Shown piece after piece: positions 1 to 6,904 of a DNA stretch of 9,507 nt. Position 1 is the first letter of the stretch. Each line of letters starts with the position of its first letter. Position numbers and translations under genes: made by a program. The DNA is from Burkholderiales bacterium. Its GTDB lineage: Bacteria > Pseudomonadota > Gammaproteobacteria > Burkholderiales > Ga0077523. The DNA is taken from NCBI GenBank assembly GCA_025459035.1, contig JALORJ010000071.1, positions 1-9,507 of the forward strand, read 5' to 3'. Under the pieces are notes generated by a model, which searched no databases, was not told the origin of the DNA, and saw only the letters and a list, made by a program, of their open reading frames with translations.

Positions 1-22
1 TGACGCCGTCGTCCGGCGCGCG

Positions 23-475
23 TCACACCAGATCGGGGGCGACCACCGCGCGCAGCACGACCTGCGCGTCCTCGCCGCGGACCCGGTGCGCGAACCACCA
101 CACCGCGCCCTTCTTCACGGTCCACTGTGCGGCCTCGACGCCCATCAGCAGGCCCGCCACCTCGCCCAGCGTCGGCTGATGGCCGACGACCAGGACCGCG
201 TGCTCGCCGTGCGGCCAGTCGGCAGCGGCGAGCACGGCGGCGGCGCTCGCGCCCGGCGCGATGGTCGCCACGGTGTCGAACCCGCTGGTCAGCGCCTGCG
301 CCGTCTCCTGCGTGCGTACCGCCGGGCTCGCGATCACGCGCGTGCGTCGCGGCAGTCGCGGTTCGAGCCACGCGGCAACGGTCTCGGCCTGGCGGCGGCC
401 CTTCGGCGTCAGGCGTCGCGACAGGTCCGGCGTGCCGTCGAAGGCCTCGGCGTGACGCCACAGGATCAGTTCCAT
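23..475 (-). CDS. sixA: SixA-type phosphohistidine phosphatase (histidine phosphatase superfamily)
   Basis: A 150-residue cytoplasmic phosphatase of the histidine phosphatase (phosphoglycerate-mutase-like) superfamily, the usual size for SixA. The N-terminal strand ends in the catalytic RHAE motif (R7, H8; H8 would be the phosphorylated nucleophile). LTPKGRRQA follows at 22-30, SPAVRTQET at 50-58 (R54 in the phosphate pocket) and VVGHQPT at 96-102 (second histidine H99). E. coli SixA removes phosphate from histidine residues, first described on the HPt domain of ArcB and later on the nitrogen PTS; the target here is unknown. I chose the ATG at 475 because homology begins exactly there and a GAGG lies 8 bases upstream; the 30 in-frame residues before it are low-complexity. 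It is the last gene of the yggX-ppk1-CYTH/CHAD unit, 25 bases after the CHAD gene. SixA-like genes are often found beside CHAD and ppk genes. The family call is firm, the substrate is inferred. Confidence 0.93.
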   Translation of the reverse strand: MELILWRHAEAFDGTPDLSRRLTPKGRRQAETVAAWLEPRLPRRTRVIASPAVRTQETAQALTSGFDTVATIAPGASAAAVLAAADWPHGEHAVLVVGHQPTLGEVAGLLMGVEAAQWTVKKGAVWWFAHRVRGEDAQVVLRAVVAPDLV

Positions 476-483
476 CGGCAGAG

Positions 484-487
484 CCTC
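484..487 (-). promoter_or_regulatory. Ribosome binding site of the sixA-like gene
   Basis: The minus strand reads GAGG with 8 bases to the ATG at 475. It supports this start over the upstream in-frame ATG at 565, which would give 30 extra residues with no homology. It lies in the 25-base gap after the CYTH-CHAD stop codon, so the gene can be translated from the shared message. Confidence 0.6.
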
Positions 488-500
488 GGGAGTTGGCGGG

Positions 501-2069
501 TCACCAGAACGGGCGCGCGCTGCGGAAGCGCGCCCACGCCGGTGCCAGTTGCGCGAGCACCGCATCGGCGCGGGCGGCCGTGAAGCCGCGGACCAGCCCG
601 CACGCGCGGGCCGAATCGGCGTCGCCGCCGTCGAGCCGACCGAGCAGGCGCTGTGTCACCGCAGCGTCGTTGAGCGTGCCGAGCAGCGACTGCAGCGCCG
701 TCGTCGCGTCGATCCAGGTCCGCACCGCCTTGCGGGGGAACAGCGACTGGAAGAACTCGGTCGCGTAGCGCAGCTTCTTGATCTCGATGCGCAGCGCGTG
801 CAACGCGGACGGATCGAGGCCGGCGACGTCGCGGCCGTGGCGACGCACCCGCTTCGCCTGCCGTGCGAGCAGCGACGCCGCGTACTCGCGCACCGGCAAC
901 GCCGCCCGCGCCTGCGCCTCGGCATCGAGCGCGTCGCGCCACGGCTGCGTCGCGGCCAGCCCGGAGAGATCGAGCAGCAGCACCGTCCAGTCGGCATCCG
1001 CGGCGGTCGATGCGGTCGCATCGCGCGCCGTGCGCCGCAGCGACGCGGCCTGCGCGTGCAGGCCGGCCAGCGTCTCGTCGCCGGGAATCGCCGCCTCGAC
1101 CGCGGCCAGCGTCTCGGCGAGGAAGACGTCCCAGTCGCGCGTCTCGCCCAGATGCTGCGCGAGCAGACGCAGCCGGTCGGTCACCGGCGCCACGGTGTCG
1201 CGCGGCACGACGTCCCGGAACAGCCGGAACGCGCTGCGCAGCCGGCGCAGCGCGACGCGCGCCTGGTGCACGTACTCGATGTCGGCGCTGGCCTCGACCA
1301 GCCCGTCCTCGTTCGCGTGCAGATGCGCGATCCCGTGGCGCAGCAGGGTGGCGAACGTGTCGGACACGGCGGCGGCGGGGACGAGGACCAGCGGGGCGGC
1401 CTTCACCGGGCCGTCGGGCGCGGGGTCGGCATCGAGCAGGGCGTAGCCGCGCGCCGCCTTCGACACCGACGCCAGCCGCAGCGGGACATCGCGCGCGAGC
1501 CGTGCCGCGAACGCGAACAGATCGGCGGCATGCCCGGTGCGCAGCTCGATCTCGACCTCGCACAACGGCGTGCGCGTGTCGCCCGCGATCACTTCGCCGC
1601 GGTCGAGCACGAGTTCGGCCGTGCTGTCGGCCGACAGCGCGACGAGGCGGGCGGTGCGGCGGAACGTGGTCTCGAACACCGGCGCCAGCGCCGCCCGGAA
1701 CCCGGCGTCGTCGAGCGCGGGACCGAGCGGCGTGTCGGCGAGCGTGGCGAAGTCGATCTGCGCGCGCGCGCGCACCACTTCGTGCTCTTCGCGGGCATGC
1801 AGCCCCGCGTCGACGCGTCCGGCCGTCTTCAGCGTCTGGATCCATCGCCGGCCCTCGCGCCGCAGCCGCAGGGCCATGCCGCCGCGGCGCAGCGCGTGGT
1901 CGGGCGTGTCGTAGTAGACGCTGTGCGTCGCGCGCGTGACCGGGCTCGAGCGCGTCGCGTCGCGCAGCACGGCGCTGCGTGCGAGGCGCGGCACGTCGGC
2001 CGGCGCGATCGCGAGCTTCAGTTCGGTCTCGACCGCCACGGCAGCGCGTCCGGGCGGCGCGTCGATCAC
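501..2069 (-). CDS. CYTH-CHAD domain protein (inorganic triphosphatase / polyphosphate-binding)
   Basis: A 522-residue protein with two domains, resembling E. coli YgiF in layout. The CYTH domain (about 12-215) opens with the signature ETELK (14-18) that binds metal and triphosphate. It also has charged strands expected of the tunnel fold, such as RLRRE around 68-72 and EVEIELR at 171-177. The CHAD domain (about 240-515) is alpha-helical. It carries the two conserved basic/histidine segments HQARVALRRLRS (268-279, H268) and LHALRIEIKKLRYA (423-436, H424), plus LGETRDWDVF at 308-317. CYTH enzymes hydrolyse tripolyphosphate or other triphosphates, and CHAD domains are known to bind polyphosphate and localise to polyphosphate granules. 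The GTG start at 2069 overlaps the ppk1 stop as GTGA, implying translational coupling. The same frame stays open upstream to 4487, but that part is the shadow of ppk1. No ribosome binding site of note is seen, consistent with re-initiation. Whether the enzyme degrades tripolyphosphate or only anchors to polyphosphate is not decidable here. Confidence 0.93.
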   Translation of the reverse strand: MIDAPPGRAAVAVETELKLAIAPADVPRLARSAVLRDATRSSPVTRATHSVYYDTPDHALRRGGMALRLRREGRRWIQTLKTAGRVDAGLHAREEHEVVRARAQIDFATLADTPLGPALDDAGFRAALAPVFETTFRRTARLVALSADSTAELVLDRGEVIAGDTRTPLCEVEIELRTGHAADLFAFAARLARDVPLRLASVSKAARGYALLDADPAPDGPVKAAPLVLVPAAAVSDTFATLLRHGIAHLHANEDGLVEASADIEYVHQARVALRRLRSAFRLFRDVVPRDTVAPVTDRLRLLAQHLGETRDWDVFLAETLAAVEAAIPGDETLAGLHAQAASLRRTARDATASTAADADWTVLLLDLSGLAATQPWRDALDAEAQARAALPVREYAASLLARQAKRVRRHGRDVAGLDPSALHALRIEIKKLRYATEFFQSLFPRKAVRTWIDATTALQSLLGTLNDAAVTQRLLGRLDGGDADSARACGLVRGFTAARADAVLAQLAPAWARFRSARPFW

Positions 2070-4249
2070 GCGACCGCGCCAGGGCGCGCGGCGAGCTCCG
2101 CCAGCAACGCGAGCTGCGCCGCGTGCGCGGGGCGCTCGCCCGGCGCCAGCCGGTGGTAGCGCCCGCGATCGTCCATCTGCCACGCCTGCGTGTTGTCGTC
2201 GAGGTAGGTCGCGAGACCCTCGGCGATCACGCGCTTGCGCAGCCGCGGTTCGAGCACCGGGAACGCGAGCTCGATGCGACGGAAGAAGTTGCGGTCCATC
2301 CAGTCGGCACTCGACAGGAACACGTCGCCGGTCGAGTGGAAGTGGAAGATGCGCGGATGCTCGAGGAAGCGCCCGATCACCGAGCGCACGCGGATGTTGT
2401 CCGACAGCCCGGGCACGCCGGGCCGCAGCGCGCACACGCCGCGCACGATGAGGTCGATGCGCACGCCGGCGCGCGAGGCTTCGTAGAGCTCGTAGATGAT
2501 CTCGGGCTCGAGCAGCGAGTTCATCTTCGCGGTGATGCCGGCGGTGCGGCCCGCGCGCGCGGCGTCGGCCTCGCGTGCGATCGCGGCGAGCAGCTTCGGG
2601 TGCAGCGTGAACGGCGCCTGCCAGACAAGCTGGTGGTCGCCCGCGTTGCCCAGCCCGGTGAGCTGCGTGAACACGTCGTTCACGTCCTCGGCGAGCGCGG
2701 GGTTCGCGCTGAACAGGCCGAAGTCCGTGTAGAGCGTCGCCGTGCGCGAGTGATAGTTGCCGGTCCCCAGGTGGACGTAGCGCACGAGACGGCCGTCCTC
2801 GCGCCGCACGACCATCGCCATCTTCGCGTGGGTCTTGTGGCCGACGACGCCGTAGACGACGTGGGCGCCGACCTCCTCGAGGCGCGACGCCCAGTTGATG
2901 TTGTTCTCCTCGTCGAAGCGCGCGAGCAGTTCGACCACCACGGTGACGGCCTTGCCGTTGCGCGCCGCGGTGATCAGGTGCCGCATCAGCTCCGAGTCGG
3001 CGCCGGTGCGGTAGACAGTCTGCTTGATCGCGACCACCGCCGGATCGGTCGCGGCCTGCTCGATGAAGCTCACCACCGGCCGGAACGACTGGAACGGATG
3101 GTGCAGCAGCAGGTCCTGGCGGCGGATCGCGGCGAAGATGTCCTGGCGCTTCGCCAGCGCGCCGGGCACACCGGGCGTGAACGGCTTGAACTTGAGATCC
3201 GGCCGCTTCACGTGATCGGGCACCTGCATCAGCCGCACCAGATTCACCGGTCCGTTGACCTGGTAGAGATCCGACGCCGCGAGCCCGAACTGCGCGAGCA
3301 GGAACTCGGACATGTGCGGCGGGCACAGGTCCGCGACCTCCAGCCGCACCGAGTCGCCGAAATGTCGCTGCGGCAGTTCGCCCTGCAGCGCGGTGCGCAG
3401 GTTCTTGATCTCTTCCTCGTCGACGAACAGGTCGCTGTTGCGCGTGACGCGGAACTGGTAGCAACCCTTGACCTCCATGCCGGCGAACAGGTCGCCCACG
3501 TGCGCGTGCAGGATCGACGACAGGAACACGAAGCCGTACTCGCAGCCCGCGATCTCGGGCGGCAGCATCACGAACCGCGGCAGCGCCCGCGGCGCCTGCA
3601 CGATCGCGGTGCCGGAATTGCGGCCGAACGCGTCCTTGCCGCACAGCTCGACCGCGAAGTTGAGCGACTTGTTGAGCAACCGCGGAAACGGATGCGCCGG
3701 ATCGAGCCCGATCGGCGTCAGCACCGGTGCCACCTGCTCGTCGAAGTACGTGCGGACCCAGGCGGCCTGCGCGCGCGTCCAGCTCGGCCGGCGCAGGAAG
3801 CCGATGCCCTCGCGCGCGAGCGCCGGCACGAGTTCGTCGTTGAAGATCGCGTACTGCGTCTCGACGAGCGCATGCGCCCGCTCGCCCACCGCGCGCAGCA
3901 CCTGCTGCGGCGTGAGTCCGTCGGGGCCTTCCGTGTCGGGCGCCAGTTCGGCCTGCGCCTTCAGCCCCGCCACGCGGATCTCGAAGAACTCGTCGAGGTT
4001 CGAGCCGACGATGCACAGGAAGCGCAGGCGCTCGAGCAGCGGCGTCGTCGGATCCTGTGCCTGCGCGAGGACGCGGTCGTTGAACTCGAGCAGCGCGATC
4101 TCGCGATTGAGCAGCGGATGATCGTCGGCCGGCGCGGTCGGCGGCGCCGTGCGCGATCCGCTGGCGCGGCCCCGGACGCGACGCGTGCTGCCCGCGGTGT
4201 CCGCTGTCTTGCGACGGCGCGCGCCGGTCGGCGCGACCGGCGCGTTCAC
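2066..4249 (-). CDS. ppk1: Polyphosphate kinase 1
   Basis: PPK1 reversibly transfers the terminal phosphate of ATP to a growing inorganic polyphosphate chain through a phosphohistidine intermediate. The product has 727 residues, close to the family norm of about 690-720. It starts with a basic, low-complexity tail (1-42), then the N domain (from LLNREIALLEFNDRVL at 46-61), a head domain (roughly 150-350) and two phospholipase-D-like C domains. The first C domain contains VVELLARFDEENNINWA (438-454) and HKTHAKM (471-477), where H474 matches the autophosphorylated catalytic histidine. The second contains FLEHPRIF (628-635), where H631 matches the second essential histidine, followed by the hallmark SSADWMDRN (646-654). 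The GTG start at 4249 was chosen because it overlaps the yggX stop (GTGA) and no other start codon precedes the conserved N domain. The downstream gene overlaps in the same way. The gene appears intact and active. Confidence 0.98.
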   Translation of the reverse strand: MNAPVAPTGARRRKTADTAGSTRRVRGRASGSRTAPPTAPADDHPLLNREIALLEFNDRVLAQAQDPTTPLLERLRFLCIVGSNLDEFFEIRVAGLKAQAELAPDTEGPDGLTPQQVLRAVGERAHALVETQYAIFNDELVPALAREGIGFLRRPSWTRAQAAWVRTYFDEQVAPVLTPIGLDPAHPFPRLLNKSLNFAVELCGKDAFGRNSGTAIVQAPRALPRFVMLPPEIAGCEYGFVFLSSILHAHVGDLFAGMEVKGCYQFRVTRNSDLFVDEEEIKNLRTALQGELPQRHFGDSVRLEVADLCPPHMSEFLLAQFGLAASDLYQVNGPVNLVRLMQVPDHVKRPDLKFKPFTPGVPGALAKRQDIFAAIRRQDLLLHHPFQSFRPVVSFIEQAATDPAVVAIKQTVYRTGADSELMRHLITAARNGKAVTVVVELLARFDEENNINWASRLEEVGAHVVYGVVGHKTHAKMAMVVRREDGRLVRYVHLGTGNYHSRTATLYTDFGLFSANPALAEDVNDVFTQLTGLGNAGDHQLVWQAPFTLHPKLLAAIAREADAARAGRTAGITAKMNSLLEPEIIYELYEASRAGVRIDLIVRGVCALRPGVPGLSDNIRVRSVIGRFLEHPRIFHFHSTGDVFLSSADWMDRNFFRRIELAFPVLEPRLRKRVIAEGLATYLDDNTQAWQMDDRGRYHRLAPGERPAHAAQLALLAELAARPGAVA

Positions 4250-4521
4250 GCGCGCGTCGGGGGCACGTAGCCCGCGGCCGCGTCGGCGCCTTCGCCGAAG
4301 AAGTGGCGCTCCATCTGCTGCGCGAGGTACTGCCGCGCCTTCGGATCGGACAGGTTGAGCCGGTTCTCGTTGACCAGCATCTTCTGGTGTTCGAGCCAGG
4401 CCTTCCACGCTTCCTTCGAGACCGACTCGTAGAGTCGTACCCCGAGCGGTCCCGGGTACGGTGGAACGTCGAGACCCTCGGCGTCACGCCCGAGCTTGAT
4501 GCAGCGGATGGTTCGCGCCAT
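4246..4521 (-). CDS. yggX: YggX-family probable Fe(2+)-trafficking / oxidative damage protection protein
   Basis: A 91-residue protein of the usual YggX length with the family landmarks: MARTIRCIKLG at the start (C7 is the conserved cysteine), GLDVPPYPGPLG (16-27), a helical YESVSKEAWKAWLEHQKMLVNE region (31-52) and the ending AAAGYVPP. In E. coli and Salmonella YggX protects iron-sulfur enzymes from superoxide damage and has been proposed to move ferrous iron; its exact mechanism is debated. The ATG at 4521 has a GAGGAG ribosome binding site six bases upstream, and homology begins at this residue. It is the first gene of the polyphosphate unit, and its TGA overlaps the GTG of ppk1. A promoter-like sequence lies 40-70 bases upstream. 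In E. coli yggX sits behind mutY, and from memory betaproteobacterial copies often neighbour argA, so coupling to ppk1 is notable. Confidence 0.96.
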   Translation of the reverse strand: MARTIRCIKLGRDAEGLDVPPYPGPLGVRLYESVSKEAWKAWLEHQKMLVNENRLNLSDPKARQYLAQQMERHFFGEGADAAAGYVPPTRA

Positions 4522-4527
4522 CGATGG

Positions 4528-4533
4528 CTCCTC
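4528..4533 (-). promoter_or_regulatory. Ribosome binding site of yggX
   Basis: GAGGAG on the minus strand with six bases to the ATG at 4521. It is the strongest Shine-Dalgarno sequence in the four-gene unit. The next two genes have no comparable site and start in stop/start overlaps, so this site may set ribosome loading for ppk1 and the CYTH-CHAD gene. Confidence 0.7.
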
Positions 4534-4561
4534 GCGCGTCGCGCGAATGGTGACGTGGCAG

Positions 4562-4591
4562 ATTATCCTTTCGACCGAGGCCGTGCGCCAA
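4562..4591 (-). promoter_or_regulatory. Candidate sigma70-type promoter of the yggX-ppk1 operon
   Basis: On the minus strand a -35-like TTGGCG (4586-4591; 4 of 6 consensus bases) is separated by 18 bases from a -10-like GATAAT (4562-4567; 5 of 6). The predicted start of transcription near 4555 would give a leader of about 34 bases before the yggX ATG. This is one of the few AT-containing spots in the region and lies in the only real intergenic gap upstream of the operon. It is prediction by eye only. Confidence 0.45.
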
Positions 4592-4632
4592 TCGACGACG
4601 GTGGTGCGCCGCAAGCGTGCCGCGGCCTTCAC

Positions 4633-4636
4633 GGAG
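4633..4636 (+). promoter_or_regulatory. Ribosome binding site of the LuxR-like pseudogene
   Basis: GGAG with 8 bases to the GTG at 4645. It decides the start of the regulator remnant: the frame is open far upstream, but that part is antisense to yggX. A weaker alternative GTG at 4678 has no such site. Confidence 0.5.
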
Positions 4637-4644
4637 CTGCAGAA

Positions 4645-5476
4645 GTGGCGTCGACCCCGCCCCCCGATGGTCCCGAGGTGCAGTCGATCGACGTGCGCGC
4701 GGATCGCATCGTCAAGTCGCTGCTCGCCGCGTCGTATCGCCTCGGGGCCGCCAGGTTCCGCGACCACGCGATGCAGGTGCTCGGCGAGACGATCCCGTTC
4801 CGGTCCGCGTGGTGGGGGATGTCGCGCAGCGGTGGACTGCGCAGTCACACCCTGCATGCGTCGCTGCCGTGGAATCTGGCCGACGGATTCGTCGAGGCGT
4901 GGGAGGCGGAAGGGCGACGACGCCGCGGCCGAGGCGGCGCTGCGCGCGCCGGGCCGCACGATCCGCATCGGGGCCGACGAACTCGCGGCGGTCCCTGCAC
5001 TCACGCAGATGGCGCAACGTTTCGACATCGGCGGTGCGCTCACCACCGTGACCCCGGATGCCGCCAGCGGCCTGGTCACCTTCCTGTCGCTGTATCGCGG
5101 CGGCGCCGACGCGCCGTTCGACGAGACCGACCGCGCGCTGAAGGAGCGGGTGATGCCGCACCTGATCCTGTCGTGGCATGCCAACTGGCTGCAGGAACTC
5201 GGCCGCGCGCGACTGCGCACCGACGGCACGCGCGGTGCGCTGGCCCTCGCGGATCGCCACGGCCTGCTGCACGTCACCGACAGCCGCTTCGGTCCGCTGC
5301 TGCTGCGCGAATGGCCGCAGTGGCAGGGACCGCTGCTGCCCGAGCCGGTCCGCGCCGCGATCGGTCACGGCGATCCCGTGCGCGCCGGGTCGCTGATGAT
5401 CTGCTGCGCGCCGAGCGACGACCTGTTCGTCATCGCGTGCATTCCGGAGGCGATGCCGGCGGACGTCGTCGCCTGA
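4645..5476 (+). pseudogene. LuxR-type regulator sensor region, frameshifted and lacking the DNA-binding domain
   Basis: Two adjacent frames each give half of one convincing protein. From the GTG at 4645, 89 residues run to a conserved-looking PFRSAWWGM and LPWNLADGFVEAWEAE. At 4912-4914 (a GGG run) the sense continues in the next frame with GDDAAAEAALRAPG and on to the TGA at 5474-5476. Removing one G restores a 276-residue product. The restored part has a GAF/PAS-like look: TFLSLYRGG and an acidic DETDRALKERVMPHL helix, then ALADRHGLLHVTDSRFGPLLLREWP. From memory this arrangement is typical of the N-terminal sensor part of LuxR-family regulators in Burkholderiales, which normally end in a helix-turn-helix of about 65 residues. 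Here translation stops where that domain should begin, and argA ends only 33 bases further on. The gene therefore looks doubly damaged, unless the frameshift is a sequencing error and the protein naturally lacks DNA binding. The family assignment is moderate. Confidence 0.6.
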
Positions 5477-5509
5477 CGGGCGTTCGCGACCCGGGGCGCG
5501 GCGCGCCCG
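5477..5509. terminator. GC-rich hairpin between convergent genes, possible bidirectional terminator
   Basis: The 33 bases between the stop of the LuxR-like pseudogene and the stop of argA can pair in two ways. The outer arms CGGGCG (5477-5482) and CGCCCG (5504-5509) match perfectly. Alternatively GGGCGC (5494-5499) pairs with GCGCCC (5503-5508) over a three-base loop. There is no T-run on either side, so it does not meet the classic intrinsic terminator pattern. Such pairing is also easy to find by chance at this GC content. Confidence 0.3.
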
Positions 5510-6856
5510 CTACTCCGCCGCGACTTCCAGCGCCTTGCGCAGCACCTTGGAGCGCCGCTGCCAGTTGTACATCTGCTGGCGCGACGGCGGCAGCGCGGCG
5601 GGGTCGACCTCGGCGAAGCCCTGCTCGACGAACCAGTGCGCCGTGCGCGTCGTCAGCACGAACAGCTCGCCGATGCCGGCGACGCGCGCCTGCTTCTCGA
5701 TCGCGCCGAGCAGCCGCTCGCCGGCGTCGCCGCCGCGGTGGTCGGCCGCGACCGCGAGACACGCGAGCTCGCCGGCGGCGGCCCCGGCAAGCGGGTACAG
5801 CGCCGCGCAGCCGACGATCACGCCGTCGTGCTCGAGCACGGTGAAGCGGCCGATCTCGATCTCGAGCAGCTCGCGCGAGCGCTTCACCAGTGTGCCGTCG
5901 GCTTCGAGCGGCTCGATCAGGCGCAGCACGCCGCCGACATCGTCGACCTGGGCGAGGCGCACGCGCTCGAGCGGGTCCTGCGTGACCATCGTGCCGACGC
6001 CGTCGTGCGTGAAGAGTTCGGCCAGCAGCGCGCCGTCCTGCGTCTCCGACACCAGGTGCACGCGCTTCACGCCGCCGCGCGACGCACGCACCGCGAACGG
6101 CAGATACAGCGCGCCGTCGGCGCCGGGCACCTGCCGTCTCGCGAGCAGGTCGTCGGCCTGCGACACCGTGAGTTCGCGGCGCGTCGTGCCGCGGGCGTCG
6201 ACGATGCCGGGCTCGTCCATCAGGAAGATGAGCTTGTCGGCGCCGATCGCCACGGCCGCGTGCACGGCGACGTCCTCGAGCGTGAGGTTGAACACCTCGC
6301 CGGTCGGCGAATAGCCGAGCGACGACAGCAGCACCAGCTCGCCGTCGTCGAGACGCTTGATCAGGGCATCGGCGTGCACCTTGCGCACGGCACCGGTGTA
6401 CTGCATGTCGACGCCGTCGACGACGCCGATCGGGCGTGCGACGACGAAGTTGCCGCTGGTCACGCGCACGTTGGCGCCGGCCATCGGCGAGTTCGGCAGC
6501 CCCATCGACAGCAGCGCCTCGATCTCGGTGCGCAGGCGGCCGTTGGCCTCCTTCGCGTCGAGCATCGCGGCCTCGTCGGTCACGCGCATGTCGCGCACGT
6601 AGCGCGACTGCGCACCGCGCGCGTCGAGCCGCGCTTCCATCTGCGGGCGGGCGCCGTGGACGAGCACGAGGCGCACCCCGAGCGCCGCCAGCAGGTTGAA
6701 GTCGTGCGTGAGACCGACGAACAGGTCGCTGTCGATGACTTCGCCACCGAACGCGACGACGAACGTACGGCCACGGAACGCGTGGATGTACGGCGCCGCC
6801 GCCCGGAAGTACGGGACGAAGCGTTCGTGCGGCAGCGCGTCGGGCAGATCGGCCAT
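5510..6856 (-). CDS. argA: Amino-acid N-acetyltransferase (N-acetylglutamate synthase)
   Basis: Catalyses acetyl-CoA plus L-glutamate to N-acetylglutamate, the first step of arginine synthesis, in the cytoplasm. The 448-residue product has the two-domain layout of classical ArgA. The N-terminal amino-acid-kinase-like domain (about 20-290) contains FRGRTFVVAFGGEVI (27-41), VRLVLVHGARPQ (61-72) and a conserved ending VSETQDGALLAELFTHDGVG (269-288); in the family this domain binds the feedback inhibitor arginine. The GNAT acetyltransferase domain (about 300-440) shows ACLAVAADHRGGDAGERLL (365-383, the acetyl-CoA binding turn) and LFVLTTRTAHWFVEQGF (398-414). The ATG at 6856 is the only sensible start; its ribosome binding site is weak. 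It lies 48 bases after the SDR gene on the same strand and may be cotranscribed with it. Feedback inhibition is a family property, not visible here. Confidence 0.97.
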   Translation of the reverse strand: MADLPDALPHERFVPYFRAAAPYIHAFRGRTFVVAFGGEVIDSDLFVGLTHDFNLLAALGVRLVLVHGARPQMEARLDARGAQSRYVRDMRVTDEAAMLDAKEANGRLRTEIEALLSMGLPNSPMAGANVRVTSGNFVVARPIGVVDGVDMQYTGAVRKVHADALIKRLDDGELVLLSSLGYSPTGEVFNLTLEDVAVHAAVAIGADKLIFLMDEPGIVDARGTTRRELTVSQADDLLARRQVPGADGALYLPFAVRASRGGVKRVHLVSETQDGALLAELFTHDGVGTMVTQDPLERVRLAQVDDVGGVLRLIEPLEADGTLVKRSRELLEIEIGRFTVLEHDGVIVGCAALYPLAGAAAGELACLAVAADHRGGDAGERLLGAIEKQARVAGIGELFVLTTRTAHWFVEQGFAEVDPAALPPSRQQMYNWQRRSKVLRKALEVAAE

Positions 6857-6904
6857 CGTGCGTGCGGTGCGGGCAGGGGCGGCCGGTTCAGCGGGCCGGG
6901 CGGC

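Noticed and set aside
4..18. Five-base hairpin CGCCG/CGGCG after the sixA stop as a terminator
   Set aside because: Short stem, no U-run, and such pairings are common in this sequence; the window edge hides the context.
1760..1773. CG dinucleotide run, possible simple-sequence contingency repeat
   Set aside because: Short run encoding alternating R and A within the CYTH domain; expected by chance at this GC content and the frame is intact on both sides.
549..2159. Open plus-strand frame of 536 codons opposite the CYTH-CHAD gene
   Set aside because: Antisense to clear CYTH and CHAD motifs; low-complexity R/Q/H-rich product with no family resemblance.
1979..4270. Open plus-strand frame of 763 codons opposite ppk1
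   Set aside because: The minus-strand frame encodes an unmistakable full PPK1. The plus-strand product is rich in R, H, E, V and L with no recognisable motif, the usual antisense shadow at high GC.
501..4487. One 1328-codon minus-strand frame suggesting a giant fusion of the CYTH-CHAD protein
   Set aside because: Only the part from 2069 onward is protein-like. The rest is the off-frame of ppk1 and yggX, and the GTG at 2069 in the stop overlap explains the true start.
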